From Halolactibacillus miurensis (lineage in GTDB: Bacteria; Bacillota; Bacilli; Bacillales; Amphibacillaceae), in assembly GCF_900116255.1 (NCBI RefSeq), contig NZ_FPAI01000027.1, positions 1 through 36,858 on the forward strand: DNA of 36,858 bases, in the 5' to 3' direction. Position 1 is the first letter of the stretch, and every line of letters starts with the position of its first letter. The position numbers and the translations under genes were made by a program. Below are positions 28,434-36,858 of the stretch, in pieces. The notes beneath the pieces were generated by a model. That model worked only from the letters and a program-made list of their open reading frames with translations. It was not told the DNA's origin and made no database searches.

Positions 28434-30068
28434 ATGGGAAATATAGTGAAAGTACTTTTAACAAGTGCTAGACTTAAAAAAAATAAATATTTTTTGAAAG
28501 GGAAAATACTAAACATTAATTTACTGAATAAAGAAGTTAATTTATTAGTTCGTAACAGAACAACATTAGATGAAAAAACATTTCCATGTACACTCGAAAT
28601 GACTCGGAAACGTCAATGCTATTTCGAGTGTCATTTAGATAATATTAGTTTGTTTAGTGATGCAAAGTGTAATCAAGAACAAGTAATTGACATTTTTTTA
28701 TTAGATCTTAAGAATCAAAAAAAATATAAAATAGGTAACCCGTTTTTCTGGGTCAGACATACTATAAGAGATCATCACTTTAAGTCAAATGATAATATAG
28801 TAACTGTGTGTCCTTATTTTACATTTAAAAAAAATAATTTATCATTTAAGGTAAATGCCATGAAGACAAGAGAGTTTCAATACATGCGTTGGCTATTAGC
28901 TTTTTCATGGTTATTAAGATTCTTATTTAAACCTCAAAATATATGGTTGGTTGGTGAACTAGATTACAAAGCTCAAGATAACGGTATGCATTTCTATAAT
29001 TATATGAGAAGAGCACATCCTGAAAAAAAAGTATATTATGTTGTGGATAAGAGTTCAAAAGAAAGAATGAATTTGCTTGACAAGTCGAATGTTCTTAATT
29101 TCTATTCGAAGAAACATTTATTATTCACAATAGTGGCTAGGCGTATTATTACTACTCATCATCCAGATTATATTTATCCAACGCAACTTAAGAGGTACAA
29201 AAAACGAGTAAAAGGAATAAAAGTATTCATTACACATGGGGTTTTCGGTGTTAAGAATATGTATAAAAACTACGGGAATTTTGTCAATGGTTTTCATGTC
29301 GATCACATTACAGCGAATTCTGATTATGAGAAAAATATAATGATTCGTGATTTGAAATATAGAAAAGAACAGATATCAGTCACGGGAATGCCGCGATTAG
29401 ATCAGTTATTTAATAATAATATCGAATGTACACAAGGCCTTTTAATAATGCCAACTTGGAGAGATTGGCTTTTAAATGAGGAGGCATTTATTAACTCTGA
29501 GTTTTATACTCGTTTTAGCACGTTGATTAATAATGATAAAATAAACGCTTTAATGAAGAGTTACAACATGAAAATAACTTTAAGTTTACATCCAAATTTC
29601 AGAAGATATACTCATTACTTTGCGAATGAATATGTGAATTTGGTATTTCAAGGAGACGAAAGTGTTCAAAAACTGATTAAAACACATTCAATAATGATTA
29701 CAGATTACTCAAGTGTGGCATTTGACTTCAGTTTTTTAAGAAAACCAGTTATTTTTTATGTGTTTGACATAGAGAGGTTTGTAGGCAACCACACTTCGCA
29801 TTTAAATATACCTGAAGATTTACCAGGTGCGTGTGTCAAGGATTTAGATGAACTTATTTATGCATTAGAGCATTATTTGAAAGGTGATTGGCCAAAGAAA
29901 AGCAGTGGAAAGATTAATAAATTAATAAAGTATAATGATCAATGTTCTTCAGAGAGGGTATATCAGGCGTGTGTAGCTGCTAAAAAGAGTAGAAATAGAA
30001 TCACTGAAAGTTTAATAATTAAGGTTATTAAAGTCTTCAAAAATAAATTGAAAAGAATGATGGTTTAA
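28434..30068 (+). CDS. CDP-glycerol glycerophosphotransferase, TagF-like
   Basis: A 544-residue protein. The first about 130 residues look like a beta-rich N-terminal extension, and the Glyphos_transf domain follows (about 150-510). Motifs are THGVFGVKNMY near residue 266, GMPRLDQL, LIMPTWRDWL near 338, LSLHPNF and ITDYSSVAFDFSFLRKP near 423. The C-terminal tail is basic and amphipathic, suited to membrane binding. It probably polymerises or adds glycerol phosphate using CDP-glycerol. An AGGAGAAGGA SD precedes the ATG. Which of the three plus-strand paralogues is the main polymerase cannot be told from sequence alone. Codon use is more AT-rich than the backbone genes. Confidence 0.85.
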   Translation: MGNIVKVLLTSARLKKNKYFLKGKILNINLLNKEVNLLVRNRTTLDEKTFPCTLEMTRKRQCYFECHLDNISLFSDAKCNQEQVIDIFLLDLKNQKKYKIGNPFFWVRHTIRDHHFKSNDNIVTVCPYFTFKKNNLSFKVNAMKTREFQYMRWLLAFSWLLRFLFKPQNIWLVGELDYKAQDNGMHFYNYMRRAHPEKKVYYVVDKSSKERMNLLDKSNVLNFYSKKHLLFTIVARRIITTHHPDYIYPTQLKRYKKRVKGIKVFITHGVFGVKNMYKNYGNFVNGFHVDHITANSDYEKNIMIRDLKYRKEQISVTGMPRLDQLFNNNIECTQGLLIMPTWRDWLLNEEAFINSEFYTRFSTLINNDKINALMKSYNMKITLSLHPNFRRYTHYFANEYVNLVFQGDESVQKLIKTHSIMITDYSSVAFDFSFLRKPVIFYVFDIERFVGNHTSHLNIPEDLPGACVKDLDELIYALEHYLKGDWPKKSSGKINKLIKYNDQCSSERVYQACVAAKKSRNRITESLIIKVIKVFKNKLKRMMV

Positions 30069-30084
30069 ATAAAGGAGAATTATA

Positions 30085-32805
30085 ATGTTGAACACAAATG
30101 CAATTGAGTATATGAAAGATTATTTTTATAAGGAACACAATAAGAAAGAGATATTGTTTTCTATTGTTATTCCAATTTACAATGTAGAAAATTATCTAAG
30201 AGAAACAATAGAATCCGTTCTTAAACAAAGTTTAGTTTTTGAAAAGCATATTGAATTAATATTAGTTAATGATGGAAGTCCTGATGATAGTGAACGAATT
30301 TGTCTGGAGTATGTTAGTAAGTTCCCAAATAATATTAAATATTTCAAAAAAGAAAATGGCGGTGTAAGTAGCGCACGTAATTTTGGTATGGAAAAAGCAA
30401 ATGGTAGGTTTATTAATTTTCTGGATTCAGATGATATGCTCGAAATTGATACATTAGAAAAAGTAGCTGACTTCTTTTCAAAATACACTTCAGAAGTAGA
30501 TTTAGTGTGTTTACCTATTCATTATTTTGAAGGTAGACAAGGTCCGCATATGTTGAATGATAAATTTGAAAAGTCTGGTGTAATCGATGTAAATCAAACG
30601 CCCGAATTTATTCAGTTGCATGTAAGTAGTACTTTTATAAAGAAAGAAACGGCATTAAAATATAGATTTGATAAAAGATTAAAGTACGGAGAAGATGCTA
30701 AATATGTTACTAGTATTATTCTTGAAAAAGAAAGATATGGAGTTTTAAACGATGTGCATTATAATTATCGAATAAGAAAATCTGATACTTCAGCCATTCA
30801 AAACAGTAAAAACACAAAAGCGTGGTATACTGAGAGTCTAGATTATTTTTCAAAAGAGTTGGTAGATTTATCTTTGAGAATTAAAGGAGAGGTTATTCCT
30901 TATGTTCAAAGGTTATTAATGTACGATTTGCAATGGAAGTTGCGAGTTAAGGAGATTCCCAGTGAAGTACTAAATGAGCAAGAAAGAATAGAGTTCGTTT
31001 CTAAATTTAAAAATATATTATCTTATATTGATGATTCGTTTATTCAAAGCTCAAAGTACATTAATTATGATTTAAAATTATTTGCTCATTACCTTAAGTA
31101 TGCAGGTGGTAAAGGAGTATTTAATAAATTTGTTTATAATGATAATATTAAGGTGTTTTATAAGGACAAGCTTTATATGGACATGCGGTCCCAAAAGGTC
31201 TATTTGAATTTTGTTGATTTTGAGAATGACAAAATAAATATTGAAGGATTGTTTCTAGGTGGATTTGAAGATAAAGAAGCTAAAATTCTAGTTAAATTAA
31301 ATTCATTAATTTTTGAGTCAGAATACGTGAGTAGACCTAAAAGTAACTTAAAGGTTTGGGGAGAGGTTATTAAAAAAAATAGGGGTTTTAAAGTTAGTAT
31401 ACCGTTAAAACAAATTAAAAATAAATCTTCCATAACATTTTGGATTAAACAAGACGATGTTGAAGTGCAACTTAATTATTATTTAACAAGCTCTAATCAT
31501 TTTGCTAAAAGAGTACCTAGTTATTATGCTGAAGATGGATGGATTGTGTATCCAGGTAAATACAATTTAGTAATAATTCAAAGTAATTTGAAGAAAAGAT
31601 TACGTAAAGAATTAGGCATGATTAAACGAATGTTGAAGATTAGAAAGAAGAAAAAAGGAGCAAAAAAAGCTATACTTGTACGTTTACTTTATTTTGTGTT
31701 GAAAACCATTTACAAAAAGCCTATTTATTTATATATGGATCGTATAGATAAAGCAGATGATAATGCTGAAGTATTATACAAATATGCAAGTAAACATGAC
31801 AAAACTGTTAATCACAAATTTATACTCGATAAGAGAAGTGAAGATTATGAGCGCATGAAAGAGCATGGTGATGTAATTCCTTTCGGATCATATAAACATA
31901 AGCTAAACTTATTGCTGAGTGATAAATTTATTTCTTCTCATGCTGATGAAATACTATTAAATCCATTCAGATCCATGAAGATGTTCTATAAAGATTTGAT
32001 TACGTATGATTTTGTGTTTCTTCAACATGGTGTCATACAAAATGATTTATCAGACTGGTTGTATAAGTATCAGAAAAACATAAAATTATTTACAACGACC
32101 TCAAGAAAAGAATACGAGTCTATTTTAGCATCAGATTATGGTTATAGTGATAAAGAAGTTAAGTTATTAGGGCTCCCAAGACATGATCGTTTGCACACAA
32201 AATCCGATAAGGTTATTTTAGTTATGCCAACTTGGCGAAAGAAACTCTCTAGTCAACTTAACGATAATTTTATAAGAGAGTACAACCCTAATTTCAAGCA
32301 GAGTGAATATTTCAAACATTATAATAGCTTATTGAATTCTCAGTTGCTAATTCAATCCTTACTAAAATTTAAATATAAAATTAAGTTTGTCATTCATCCC
32401 GCATTAAAAGAACAAATTAGAGATTTTGATGATAATGAATGTGTAGAGCTAATAAATCCTGATGACATAAGTTATGCGGATCTATTTAATAGTTCTAAGC
32501 ATCTTATAACAGATTATTCTTCAGTTGCATTTGACTTTGCATATACAAGGAAGTCTATAAGCTATTTCCAATTTGATCAAACAGAATTTTTTAAAGACCA
32601 TTTTTCAGCAGGATACTTTAAATATGAAACGATGGGATTGGGGCCAGTAATTAAAAATAATGACGAGTTAATTCATTATCTAGTGAATATGATGCAAAAA
32701 GATTTTATTTTAGAGGAGCCTTATTTGTCTAGAGTTAATGAATTCTTTGAATTTAATGATCAAAATAATTGTAAAAGAAACTACGAAGCGATTAAGAATA
32801 TGTAG
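30085..32805 (+). CDS. Bifunctional GT2 glycosyltransferase / CDP-glycerol glycerophosphotransferase
   Basis: A 906-residue fusion. Residues about 22-270 form a GT-A family 2 glycosyltransferase: SIVIPIYNVENYL, VNDGSPDDS (61-69), GGVSSARNFG (92-101) and the metal-binding DSDD (114-117). A beta-rich middle (about 350-480) is followed by a glycerophosphotransferase domain (about 540-900) with LQHGVIQND, GLPRHDRL, LVMPTWRKKL, FVIHP and ITDYSSVAFDFAY. In PTWRKKL a Lys replaces the Asp that follows Arg in the other three paralogues (PTWRD or PTFRD). It likely adds a sugar and glycerol phosphate to the same teichoic acid repeat. Such fusions are known in teichoic acid loci of Gram-positives. Sugar donor unknown. 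Confidence 0.88.
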   Translation: MLNTNAIEYMKDYFYKEHNKKEILFSIVIPIYNVENYLRETIESVLKQSLVFEKHIELILVNDGSPDDSERICLEYVSKFPNNIKYFKKENGGVSSARNFGMEKANGRFINFLDSDDMLEIDTLEKVADFFSKYTSEVDLVCLPIHYFEGRQGPHMLNDKFEKSGVIDVNQTPEFIQLHVSSTFIKKETALKYRFDKRLKYGEDAKYVTSIILEKERYGVLNDVHYNYRIRKSDTSAIQNSKNTKAWYTESLDYFSKELVDLSLRIKGEVIPYVQRLLMYDLQWKLRVKEIPSEVLNEQERIEFVSKFKNILSYIDDSFIQSSKYINYDLKLFAHYLKYAGGKGVFNKFVYNDNIKVFYKDKLYMDMRSQKVYLNFVDFENDKINIEGLFLGGFEDKEAKILVKLNSLIFESEYVSRPKSNLKVWGEVIKKNRGFKVSIPLKQIKNKSSITFWIKQDDVEVQLNYYLTSSNHFAKRVPSYYAEDGWIVYPGKYNLVIIQSNLKKRLRKELGMIKRMLKIRKKKKGAKKAILVRLLYFVLKTIYKKPIYLYMDRIDKADDNAEVLYKYASKHDKTVNHKFILDKRSEDYERMKEHGDVIPFGSYKHKLNLLLSDKFISSHADEILLNPFRSMKMFYKDLITYDFVFLQHGVIQNDLSDWLYKYQKNIKLFTTTSRKEYESILASDYGYSDKEVKLLGLPRHDRLHTKSDKVILVMPTWRKKLSSQLNDNFIREYNPNFKQSEYFKHYNSLLNSQLLIQSLLKFKYKIKFVIHPALKEQIRDFDDNECVELINPDDISYADLFNSSKHLITDYSSVAFDFAYTRKSISYFQFDQTEFFKDHFSAGYFKYETMGLGPVIKNNDELIHYLVNMMQKDFILEEPYLSRVNEFFEFNDQNNCKRNYEAIKNM

Positions 32806-32815
32806 TAGAGTATTT

Positions 32816-32852
32816 ATATATTCAAAAGGGTTATTTACTCTTTTGAATATAT
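32816..32852. repeat. Perfect 13-bp inverted repeat upstream of the third TagF-like gene
   Basis: ATATATTCAAAAG (32816-32828) and CTTTTGAATATAT (32840-32852) flank an 11-nt loop. The 3' arm ends 5 bp before the SD of the next gene. No T-run follows, so it is not a standard terminator; it may stabilise or partition the mRNA. Confidence 0.75.
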
Positions 32853-32868
32853 CGTATTGGAGGAAAAT

Positions 32869-34056
32869 ATGGAAAAACTGAGGTCTTATCAAAGCAGTTT
32901 AATCATTAGAATATTTAGGGTGTTATTCAAAATATTTTCGTTTATTCCAATCAAAAATAATTATATTATTTTTGAAAGTTTTCATGGAAAACAATTTAGT
33001 GATAATCCAAGAGCGTTATTTGAGTTCATCACACAAAATTATCAGGAAGATTATATAGTTATTTGGTCAGTTGATAGAAGGTATAAAGATAAATTTGAAA
33101 TCAACAATAATATCAAAGCTGTCACGCGTTTAACTCCAAAGTGGTGCTATTATATGTCAGTATCAAAGTATTGGGTTATAAATGCACGGCTACCACTTTG
33201 GATTCCCAAAAGAAAAGAAAATATTTATCTTCAAACTTGGCATGGAACGCCATTAAAGAAATTAGGTTTAGATATTGAAAAAGTAAACATGCCTGGGACG
33301 ACAACTGATAAATACAAAAAAAATTTTATGGAATCATCTTCTAAATGGGATTATTTGATTTCTCCAAATTCTTATTCAACCAATATTTTCCGAAGTGCTT
33401 TTGGATTTAAGGGAGAAATCCTCGAGGTAGGTTATCCAAGGAATGATCATCTCGTAAATAATAACAATTCGAAATATATTGACGAATTAAAAAGAAAATT
33501 AAAAATTCCTAAAGATAAAAAGGTAATTCTCTATGCTCCGACATGGAGGGATGATGACTTTTATAAAAAAGGTAGTTACCGATTTGAGTTATCATTAGAT
33601 TTAGAAGAAATGAAAAAAGCACTAGGAGATAAATATGTTATAATTTTAAGAATGCATTACCTCATTTCAAGTGAATTAGATGTTTCTTACTATGAAAATT
33701 TCGTCTTTGATTATTCGTTGTATGAAGATATCAGAGACTTGTATCTAATATCTGATTTATTAATTACAGATTATTCATCGGTATTTTTCGATTTTGCGAT
33801 TCTAAAAAAACCAATAATTTTCTATATGTACGATTTGGAGAAATATGAAAATATATTAAGAGGTTTTTATATAAAAAATCTTGCGGATTTACCCGGAGAT
33901 ATTGTACAAAATGATAAAGATTTACTTGATGCATTACTAAAAGTTGAATGTAGTCAAAAGGATTACCAGCTATTTTTTGATGAATTTTGTTCTCTAGAAG
34001 ATGGAGAGTCCTCAAAGCGGGTTTATGAGAAAGTTTTCAAACAAAAAAAAGTCTAA
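32869..34056 (+). CDS. CDP-glycerol glycerophosphotransferase, TagF/TagB-like
   Basis: A 395-residue single-domain member of the Glyphos_transf family. Motifs are IIFESFHGKQFSDNP, LQTWHGTPLKKLG (catalytic His), GYPRNDHL, ILYAPTWRDDD and ITDYSSVFFDFAILKKP. The usual HP after LR.. is HY (LRMHYLI). The ESFHGK start and WHGTPLKKLG are like the polymerase domain of TagF, so this is the best candidate in the cluster for the chain polymerase, although it is shorter than B. subtilis TagF. ATG 32869 is preferred over TTG 32857, because the SD TGGAGGA (32858-32864) starts within that TTG. Confidence 0.87.
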   Translation: MEKLRSYQSSLIIRIFRVLFKIFSFIPIKNNYIIFESFHGKQFSDNPRALFEFITQNYQEDYIVIWSVDRRYKDKFEINNNIKAVTRLTPKWCYYMSVSKYWVINARLPLWIPKRKENIYLQTWHGTPLKKLGLDIEKVNMPGTTTDKYKKNFMESSSKWDYLISPNSYSTNIFRSAFGFKGEILEVGYPRNDHLVNNNNSKYIDELKRKLKIPKDKKVILYAPTWRDDDFYKKGSYRFELSLDLEEMKKALGDKYVIILRMHYLISSELDVSYYENFVFDYSLYEDIRDLYLISDLLITDYSSVFFDFAILKKPIIFYMYDLEKYENILRGFYIKNLADLPGDIVQNDKDLLDALLKVECSQKDYQLFFDEFCSLEDGESSKRVYEKVFKQKKV

Positions 34057-34146
34057 CATTTATCTTTTTTATAAAATGTGTTATGTTTCTAAAGAGTTTA
34101 CTCTGTTGAATTATTTAAGAATGATTGAAATGTGGGAGAGAAAAAA

Positions 34147-34968
34147 ATGAAGTTAGCTCTGGAAATTTTAAAAGAACAAAAGAAGTACTTTTATTTAATT
34201 AGGCGTTTATCGTTGTATGAATTGAAGAGTAATAATAAAAGTAACTATCTAGGTATGGCTTGGGAACTTATTAATCCAGCTATACAAATATTAATCTATT
34301 GGTTGGTGTTTGGTACTTTGATGAGAAGAGAACCAATAATTATTTCAGGCAATGAAGTGCCCTTTATAAATTGGTTGATGGCTGGTTTTTTTGTGTGGAC
34401 CTTATTTTATCAATCTGTTATTCAAGGGTCAAAATCTATATACACTAGACTTAGAATGCTATCAAAAATGAGCTTTCCTATGAGTATAATACCTAGTTAT
34501 GTGATTTTTTCTCAATTCTATATTCACTTGATGTCTATGTTGGTAACTTTTTTAATCTTTATAATTATAAATCAATCAATAAATATCTATATTATTCAAC
34601 TTCCGTATTATATGTTTGCGGGACTCTGTTTAATGTTTTCAATATCATTAGTTATGTCTACCTTATCAACGATAGTTCGAGATGTGCATATGTTATTAAA
34701 TTCAACTTTAAAAATGTTTTTATATCTTTCTGGTGTTTTGTGGCCAATTACGCTGTTATCAGATTATCCATTTTTAATGAAAGTAATGAAGCTTAATCCA
34801 GTTTATTATTTAATAAATGGATATAGGCAATCATTTTTTGGAAACACATGGAGCATAATATCTGAATGGAAATATACATTATTCTTTTGGGGTTTAGTAT
34901 TAGTAATATTTCTAATTGGTTCCCGTTTACACATGAAATTCAGAAGACACTTTATCGATTTTCTCTAA
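34147..34968 (+). CDS. tagG: Teichoic acid ABC exporter, permease TagG
   Basis: A 273-residue ABC-2 type permease with about six TM helices. The cytoplasmic N-terminal stretch LSLYELKSNNKSNYLGMAWELINP is the family signature of polysaccharide/teichoic acid exporters, and the C-terminal LNPVYYLINGYRQSFFG is also conserved. With TagH it flips the completed lipid-linked teichoic acid to the outer face. ATG 34147 is preferred over the GTG at 34132, which coincides with the SD GGGAGAG. Confidence 0.93.
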   Translation: MKLALEILKEQKKYFYLIRRLSLYELKSNNKSNYLGMAWELINPAIQILIYWLVFGTLMRREPIIISGNEVPFINWLMAGFFVWTLFYQSVIQGSKSIYTRLRMLSKMSFPMSIIPSYVIFSQFYIHLMSMLVTFLIFIIINQSINIYIIQLPYYMFAGLCLMFSISLVMSTLSTIVRDVHMLLNSTLKMFLYLSGVLWPITLLSDYPFLMKVMKLNPVYYLINGYRQSFFGNTWSIISEWKYTLFFWGLVLVIFLIGSRLHMKFRRHFIDFL

Positions 34969-35028
34969 TACAAATATGAAGTTTAAATAATAGATAACAT
35001 GTTAAATTTAAAAAGGTATGTGATATAA

Positions 35029-35817
35029 TTGGAAAAAGTTATTTCAGTAAAAAACGTTAGTAAAAAGTATATTTTATATAGGAATCCTAAAGAAAGATTA
35101 TTAGATTTAATTATTCCAAAAAAACTTGGAGAAGATTTTTTTGCATTGTCGCATGTCGATTTTGAAGCTTATAAGGGTGATATTATAGGATTTATAGGTA
35201 CAAATGGTTCAGGTAAATCCACACTATCGAACATTATTGCGGGTATAGTTCCTGAGTCGTCTGGTCAAGTTAATGTGAAAGGTAATACATCTTTAATTGC
35301 GGTAGCTTCAGGTTTAAATAATGATTTAACTGGTAGAGACAATATTGAATTAAAGTTATTAATGTTAGGATTCAATAAAAAAGAAATTAAAGAGTTAGAG
35401 CCTGATATTATAAAGTTTTCTGAACTTGAAAAATTCATTGATCAACCTGTAAAATCATATTCAAGTGGGATGAAGTCAAGGTTAGGATTTTCAATTTCAG
35501 TAAATGTGGATCCGGATATTTTAATTATTGATGAAGCCTTATCTGTTGGAGATAAAGCTTTCGCAGAAAAAAGTTTAAGGAAAATGCGTGAATTTAAAGA
35601 AAAAGGTAAGACAATGATATTTGTTAGTCATTCATTAGGTCAAATGAAAGAATTCTGCGAGAAAATACTCTGGTTAGAATTCGGAACTGTAAGAGCTTTT
35701 GGTGATGTCGAAGAGATAATACCTCAGTATGAACAATTCATTAATAAATATAAAAATATGTCTCAAGAACAAAAAAATGAGTATCGAAATGAGATCATGA
35801 GGAAAGTCAATGAATGA
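35029..35817 (+). CDS. tagH: Teichoic acid ABC exporter, ATPase TagH
   Basis: A 262-residue ATPase with Walker A GTNGSGKST (57-65), signature SSGMKSR (145-151) and Walker B ILIIDEA (164-170). The length matches the short TarH type (about 264) rather than the 527-residue B. subtilis TagH with its long extension. The start is TTG at 35029: no ATG precedes the first beta strand, and the SD-like AAAAGG lies about 12 bases upstream, a weak arrangement. It powers export with TagG. The end overlaps tagA by 8 bases, so tagH and tagA are co-translated. Confidence 0.92.
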   Translation: MEKVISVKNVSKKYILYRNPKERLLDLIIPKKLGEDFFALSHVDFEAYKGDIIGFIGTNGSGKSTLSNIIAGIVPESSGQVNVKGNTSLIAVASGLNNDLTGRDNIELKLLMLGFNKKEIKELEPDIIKFSELEKFIDQPVKSYSSGMKSRLGFSISVNVDPDILIIDEALSVGDKAFAEKSLRKMREFKEKGKTMIFVSHSLGQMKEFCEKILWLEFGTVRAFGDVEEIIPQYEQFINKYKNMSQEQKNEYRNEIMRKVNE

Positions 35818-36544
35818 TAAGATAATTCGAATACTTGATGTACCATTCAATAATATTACTAAAAAAGAGTGTGTTAATGAGATTGTTTTTAAAGCGAATG
35901 AAGAAGAGAAATACTTCATTGTAACTGCAAACCCAGAAATTTTAATGATAGCGTATGATGATATTAAATACAAACACACTATTCAACAAGCAGATTGTAT
36001 TTTACCTGATGGCATTGGTATTGTTATGGCAGCTAAATTAAATAAAGAGCCAATGTCAGAGCGAGTAGCTGGATTTGATTTAATGACAGATTTATTAAGA
36101 GTGGCTAATAGTAATAGAATGTCATGCTTTTTTTTTGGTGCGGATCAAGCAGTAAATCAATCATTGATAAAAAATATTGAAAGTAGATATCCTGGAATTA
36201 TAATTTCAGGTTTTCAACATGGGTATTTAAATGAAGCTGAAGAAAGAATACTTATTAATGAAATCAATGAGAAACAACCAGACTTTATTTTTGTTGCCCT
36301 GGGAGCACCAAAACAAGAATTTTGGATTTCTAAAAATTTACACTTGTTTAAAAAAGGGATTTTTATAGGTGTTGGTGGAAGTTTTGATGTTCTTTCTGGA
36401 AAAGTTAAGCGAGCTCCTCAATTATGGATTAAATACCATCTAGAATGGTTGTACCGCATTATAACAGACTTGAAAAGATTAAGAAGATTGCCTAAGATAT
36501 TAAGATTCGTTTTTTTGATAATAAAAGAAAAATCTCTTAATTGA
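35810..36544 (+). CDS. tagA: N-acetylglucosaminyldiphosphoundecaprenol ManNAc transferase
   Basis: A 244-residue GT26 family (WecG/TagA/CpsF) enzyme that adds ManNAc from UDP-ManNAc to GlcNAc-PP-undecaprenol, the second step of the linkage unit. TANPE is at 39-43, the likely catalytic Asp67 lies in ILPDGIGIV, and RVAG at 85-88, ALGAPKQEFW and IGVGGSFDVLSG complete the family pattern. The C-terminal basic helices (YHLEWLYRIITDLKRLRRLP) mediate membrane attachment. UDP-ManNAc comes from mnaA at 6.6 kb. It is the last gene of the cluster. Confidence 0.94.
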   Translation: MNDKIIRILDVPFNNITKKECVNEIVFKANEEEKYFIVTANPEILMIAYDDIKYKHTIQQADCILPDGIGIVMAAKLNKEPMSERVAGFDLMTDLLRVANSNRMSCFFFGADQAVNQSLIKNIESRYPGIIISGFQHGYLNEAEERILINEINEKQPDFIFVALGAPKQEFWISKNLHLFKKGIFIGVGGSFDVLSGKVKRAPQLWIKYHLEWLYRIITDLKRLRRLPKILRFVFLIIKEKSLN

Positions 36545-36615
36545 ATCAATTTCATAATTGCTCTTTTTAAAAAATCAAACACGACCAGAATTTCAATATT
36601 TGTCTTAAAAATTTT

Positions 36616-36780
36616 TTATGCTATTTGATATTGCTTTAGGAATGAGCCTAAACGATCTGCTGCTAGTTTTGATGCATTATAAATAAGCGTCACTAAATCA
36701 AAGTGAGCTTTTGCACGTTTTCCTGTACGGTAACGAACATTATTAAGCTGGAAAAACTCCTTATGAATATTGCGGACAAA
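36616..36780 (-). pseudogene. C-terminal fragment of an unidentified transposase
   Basis: The minus strand encodes 54 residues including HKEFFQLNNVRYRTGKR and AKAHFDLVTLIYNASKLA, ending in a normal TAA at 36616-36618. The closing pattern (basic segment, then F.LVTLIYNA.K) resembles the end of DDE transposases. The upstream part is cut off at 36780, where a different sequence with direct repeats begins, and an in-frame stop follows within a few codons. Transposase identity is likely; family undetermined. Confidence 0.55.
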
Positions 36781-36781
36781 A

Positions 36782-36853
36782 AGAGCCACTTAAGCGGAGT
36801 TTAGAGCCACTGAATGCATGAAATAGAGCCACCGAGGGCGGAGAGAGAGCCAA
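36782..36853. repeat. Phased direct repeats, probable IS21-type terminus
   Basis: AGAGCCAC occurs at 36782-36789, 36803-36810 and 36825-36832, and AGAGCCAA at 36846-36853, a spacing of 21, 22 and 21 bases. Multiple short repeats at the ends are a feature of IS21-family elements, where the transposase binds them. The body of the element would lie beyond the window. The repeats begin exactly where the transposase fragment is cut, so the newer element probably inserted into the older one. Confidence 0.6.
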
Positions 36854-36858
36854 TCGGC

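Noticed and set aside
35024-35029. TATAAT just before tagH as an internal promoter
   Set aside because: It overlaps the TTG start, so the transcript would begin inside the gene.

Overview
The window reads as a chromosome segment of a low-GC Gram-positive rod of the order Bacillales. Between about 1.5 and 26.5 kb the gene order follows the conserved Bacillaceae backbone: mntP, ywlE, rpiB, ywlG, glyA, upp, mnaA, the atp operon, a DUF1146 gene, ywmB, murAA, spoIID, spoIIQ, mbl, two flagellar rod/hook genes, an EpuA-type gene, fabZ and tagO. Protein sequences resemble halophilic or alkaliphilic relatives such as Amphibacillus or Halolactibacillus. That genus guess is inference from memory, not a database result.

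Layout. (1) 1-1.4 kb is accessory: the C-terminal part of an ISL3-type transposase cut by the window edge, an IS tail with nested inverted repeats, and a decayed ATP-binding (AlbA_2-type) protein. (2) 1.5-7.8 kb is housekeeping: Mn efflux, arginine phosphatase, RpiB, YwlG, GlyA, Upp and UDP-GlcNAc 2-epimerase. It is interrupted at 5.1-5.6 kb by a Phd/YefM antitoxin whose ParE-type toxin is broken. (3) 7.8-15.15 kb holds a long structured leader and the complete F1Fo ATP synthase operon atpIBEFHAGDC. (4) 15.2-26.5 kb carries cell-envelope, sporulation and shape genes: DUF1146, ywmB, murAA, an O-antigen-ligase-type polytopic protein, spoIID, spoIIQ, mbl, flhO, flhP, EpuA, fabZ and tagO. I could not find spoIIID between spoIIQ and mbl, although sigma-E-like and sigma-F-like promoters appear upstream of spoIID and spoIIQ. 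(5) 26.6-36.5 kb is a wall teichoic acid cluster: tagB and tagD on the minus strand, then three more glycerophosphotransferase-domain proteins (one fused to a GT2 glycosyltransferase), tagG, tagH and tagA. From about 28.2 kb the DNA is visibly more AT-rich than the backbone. (6) 36.6-36.86 kb has a broken transposase end and a phased array of short direct repeats that looks like an IS21-type terminus.

How the genes work together. TagO and TagA build the lipid-linked GlcNAc-ManNAc linkage unit, and MnaA supplies UDP-ManNAc. TagD makes CDP-glycerol, TagB and the TagF-like enzymes add glycerol phosphate, the GT2 domain probably adds sugar, and TagGH exports the chain. MurAA and Mbl serve peptidoglycan synthesis. 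The least expected signals are two genes (mntP and ywmB) whose start codons sit in, or directly after, long terminator-like hairpins that also contain the Shine-Dalgarno sequence, and the structured atp leader with two cre-like boxes exactly 30 bp apart. I found no CRISPR array, tRNA or rRNA, and nothing I would call a wholly new system.
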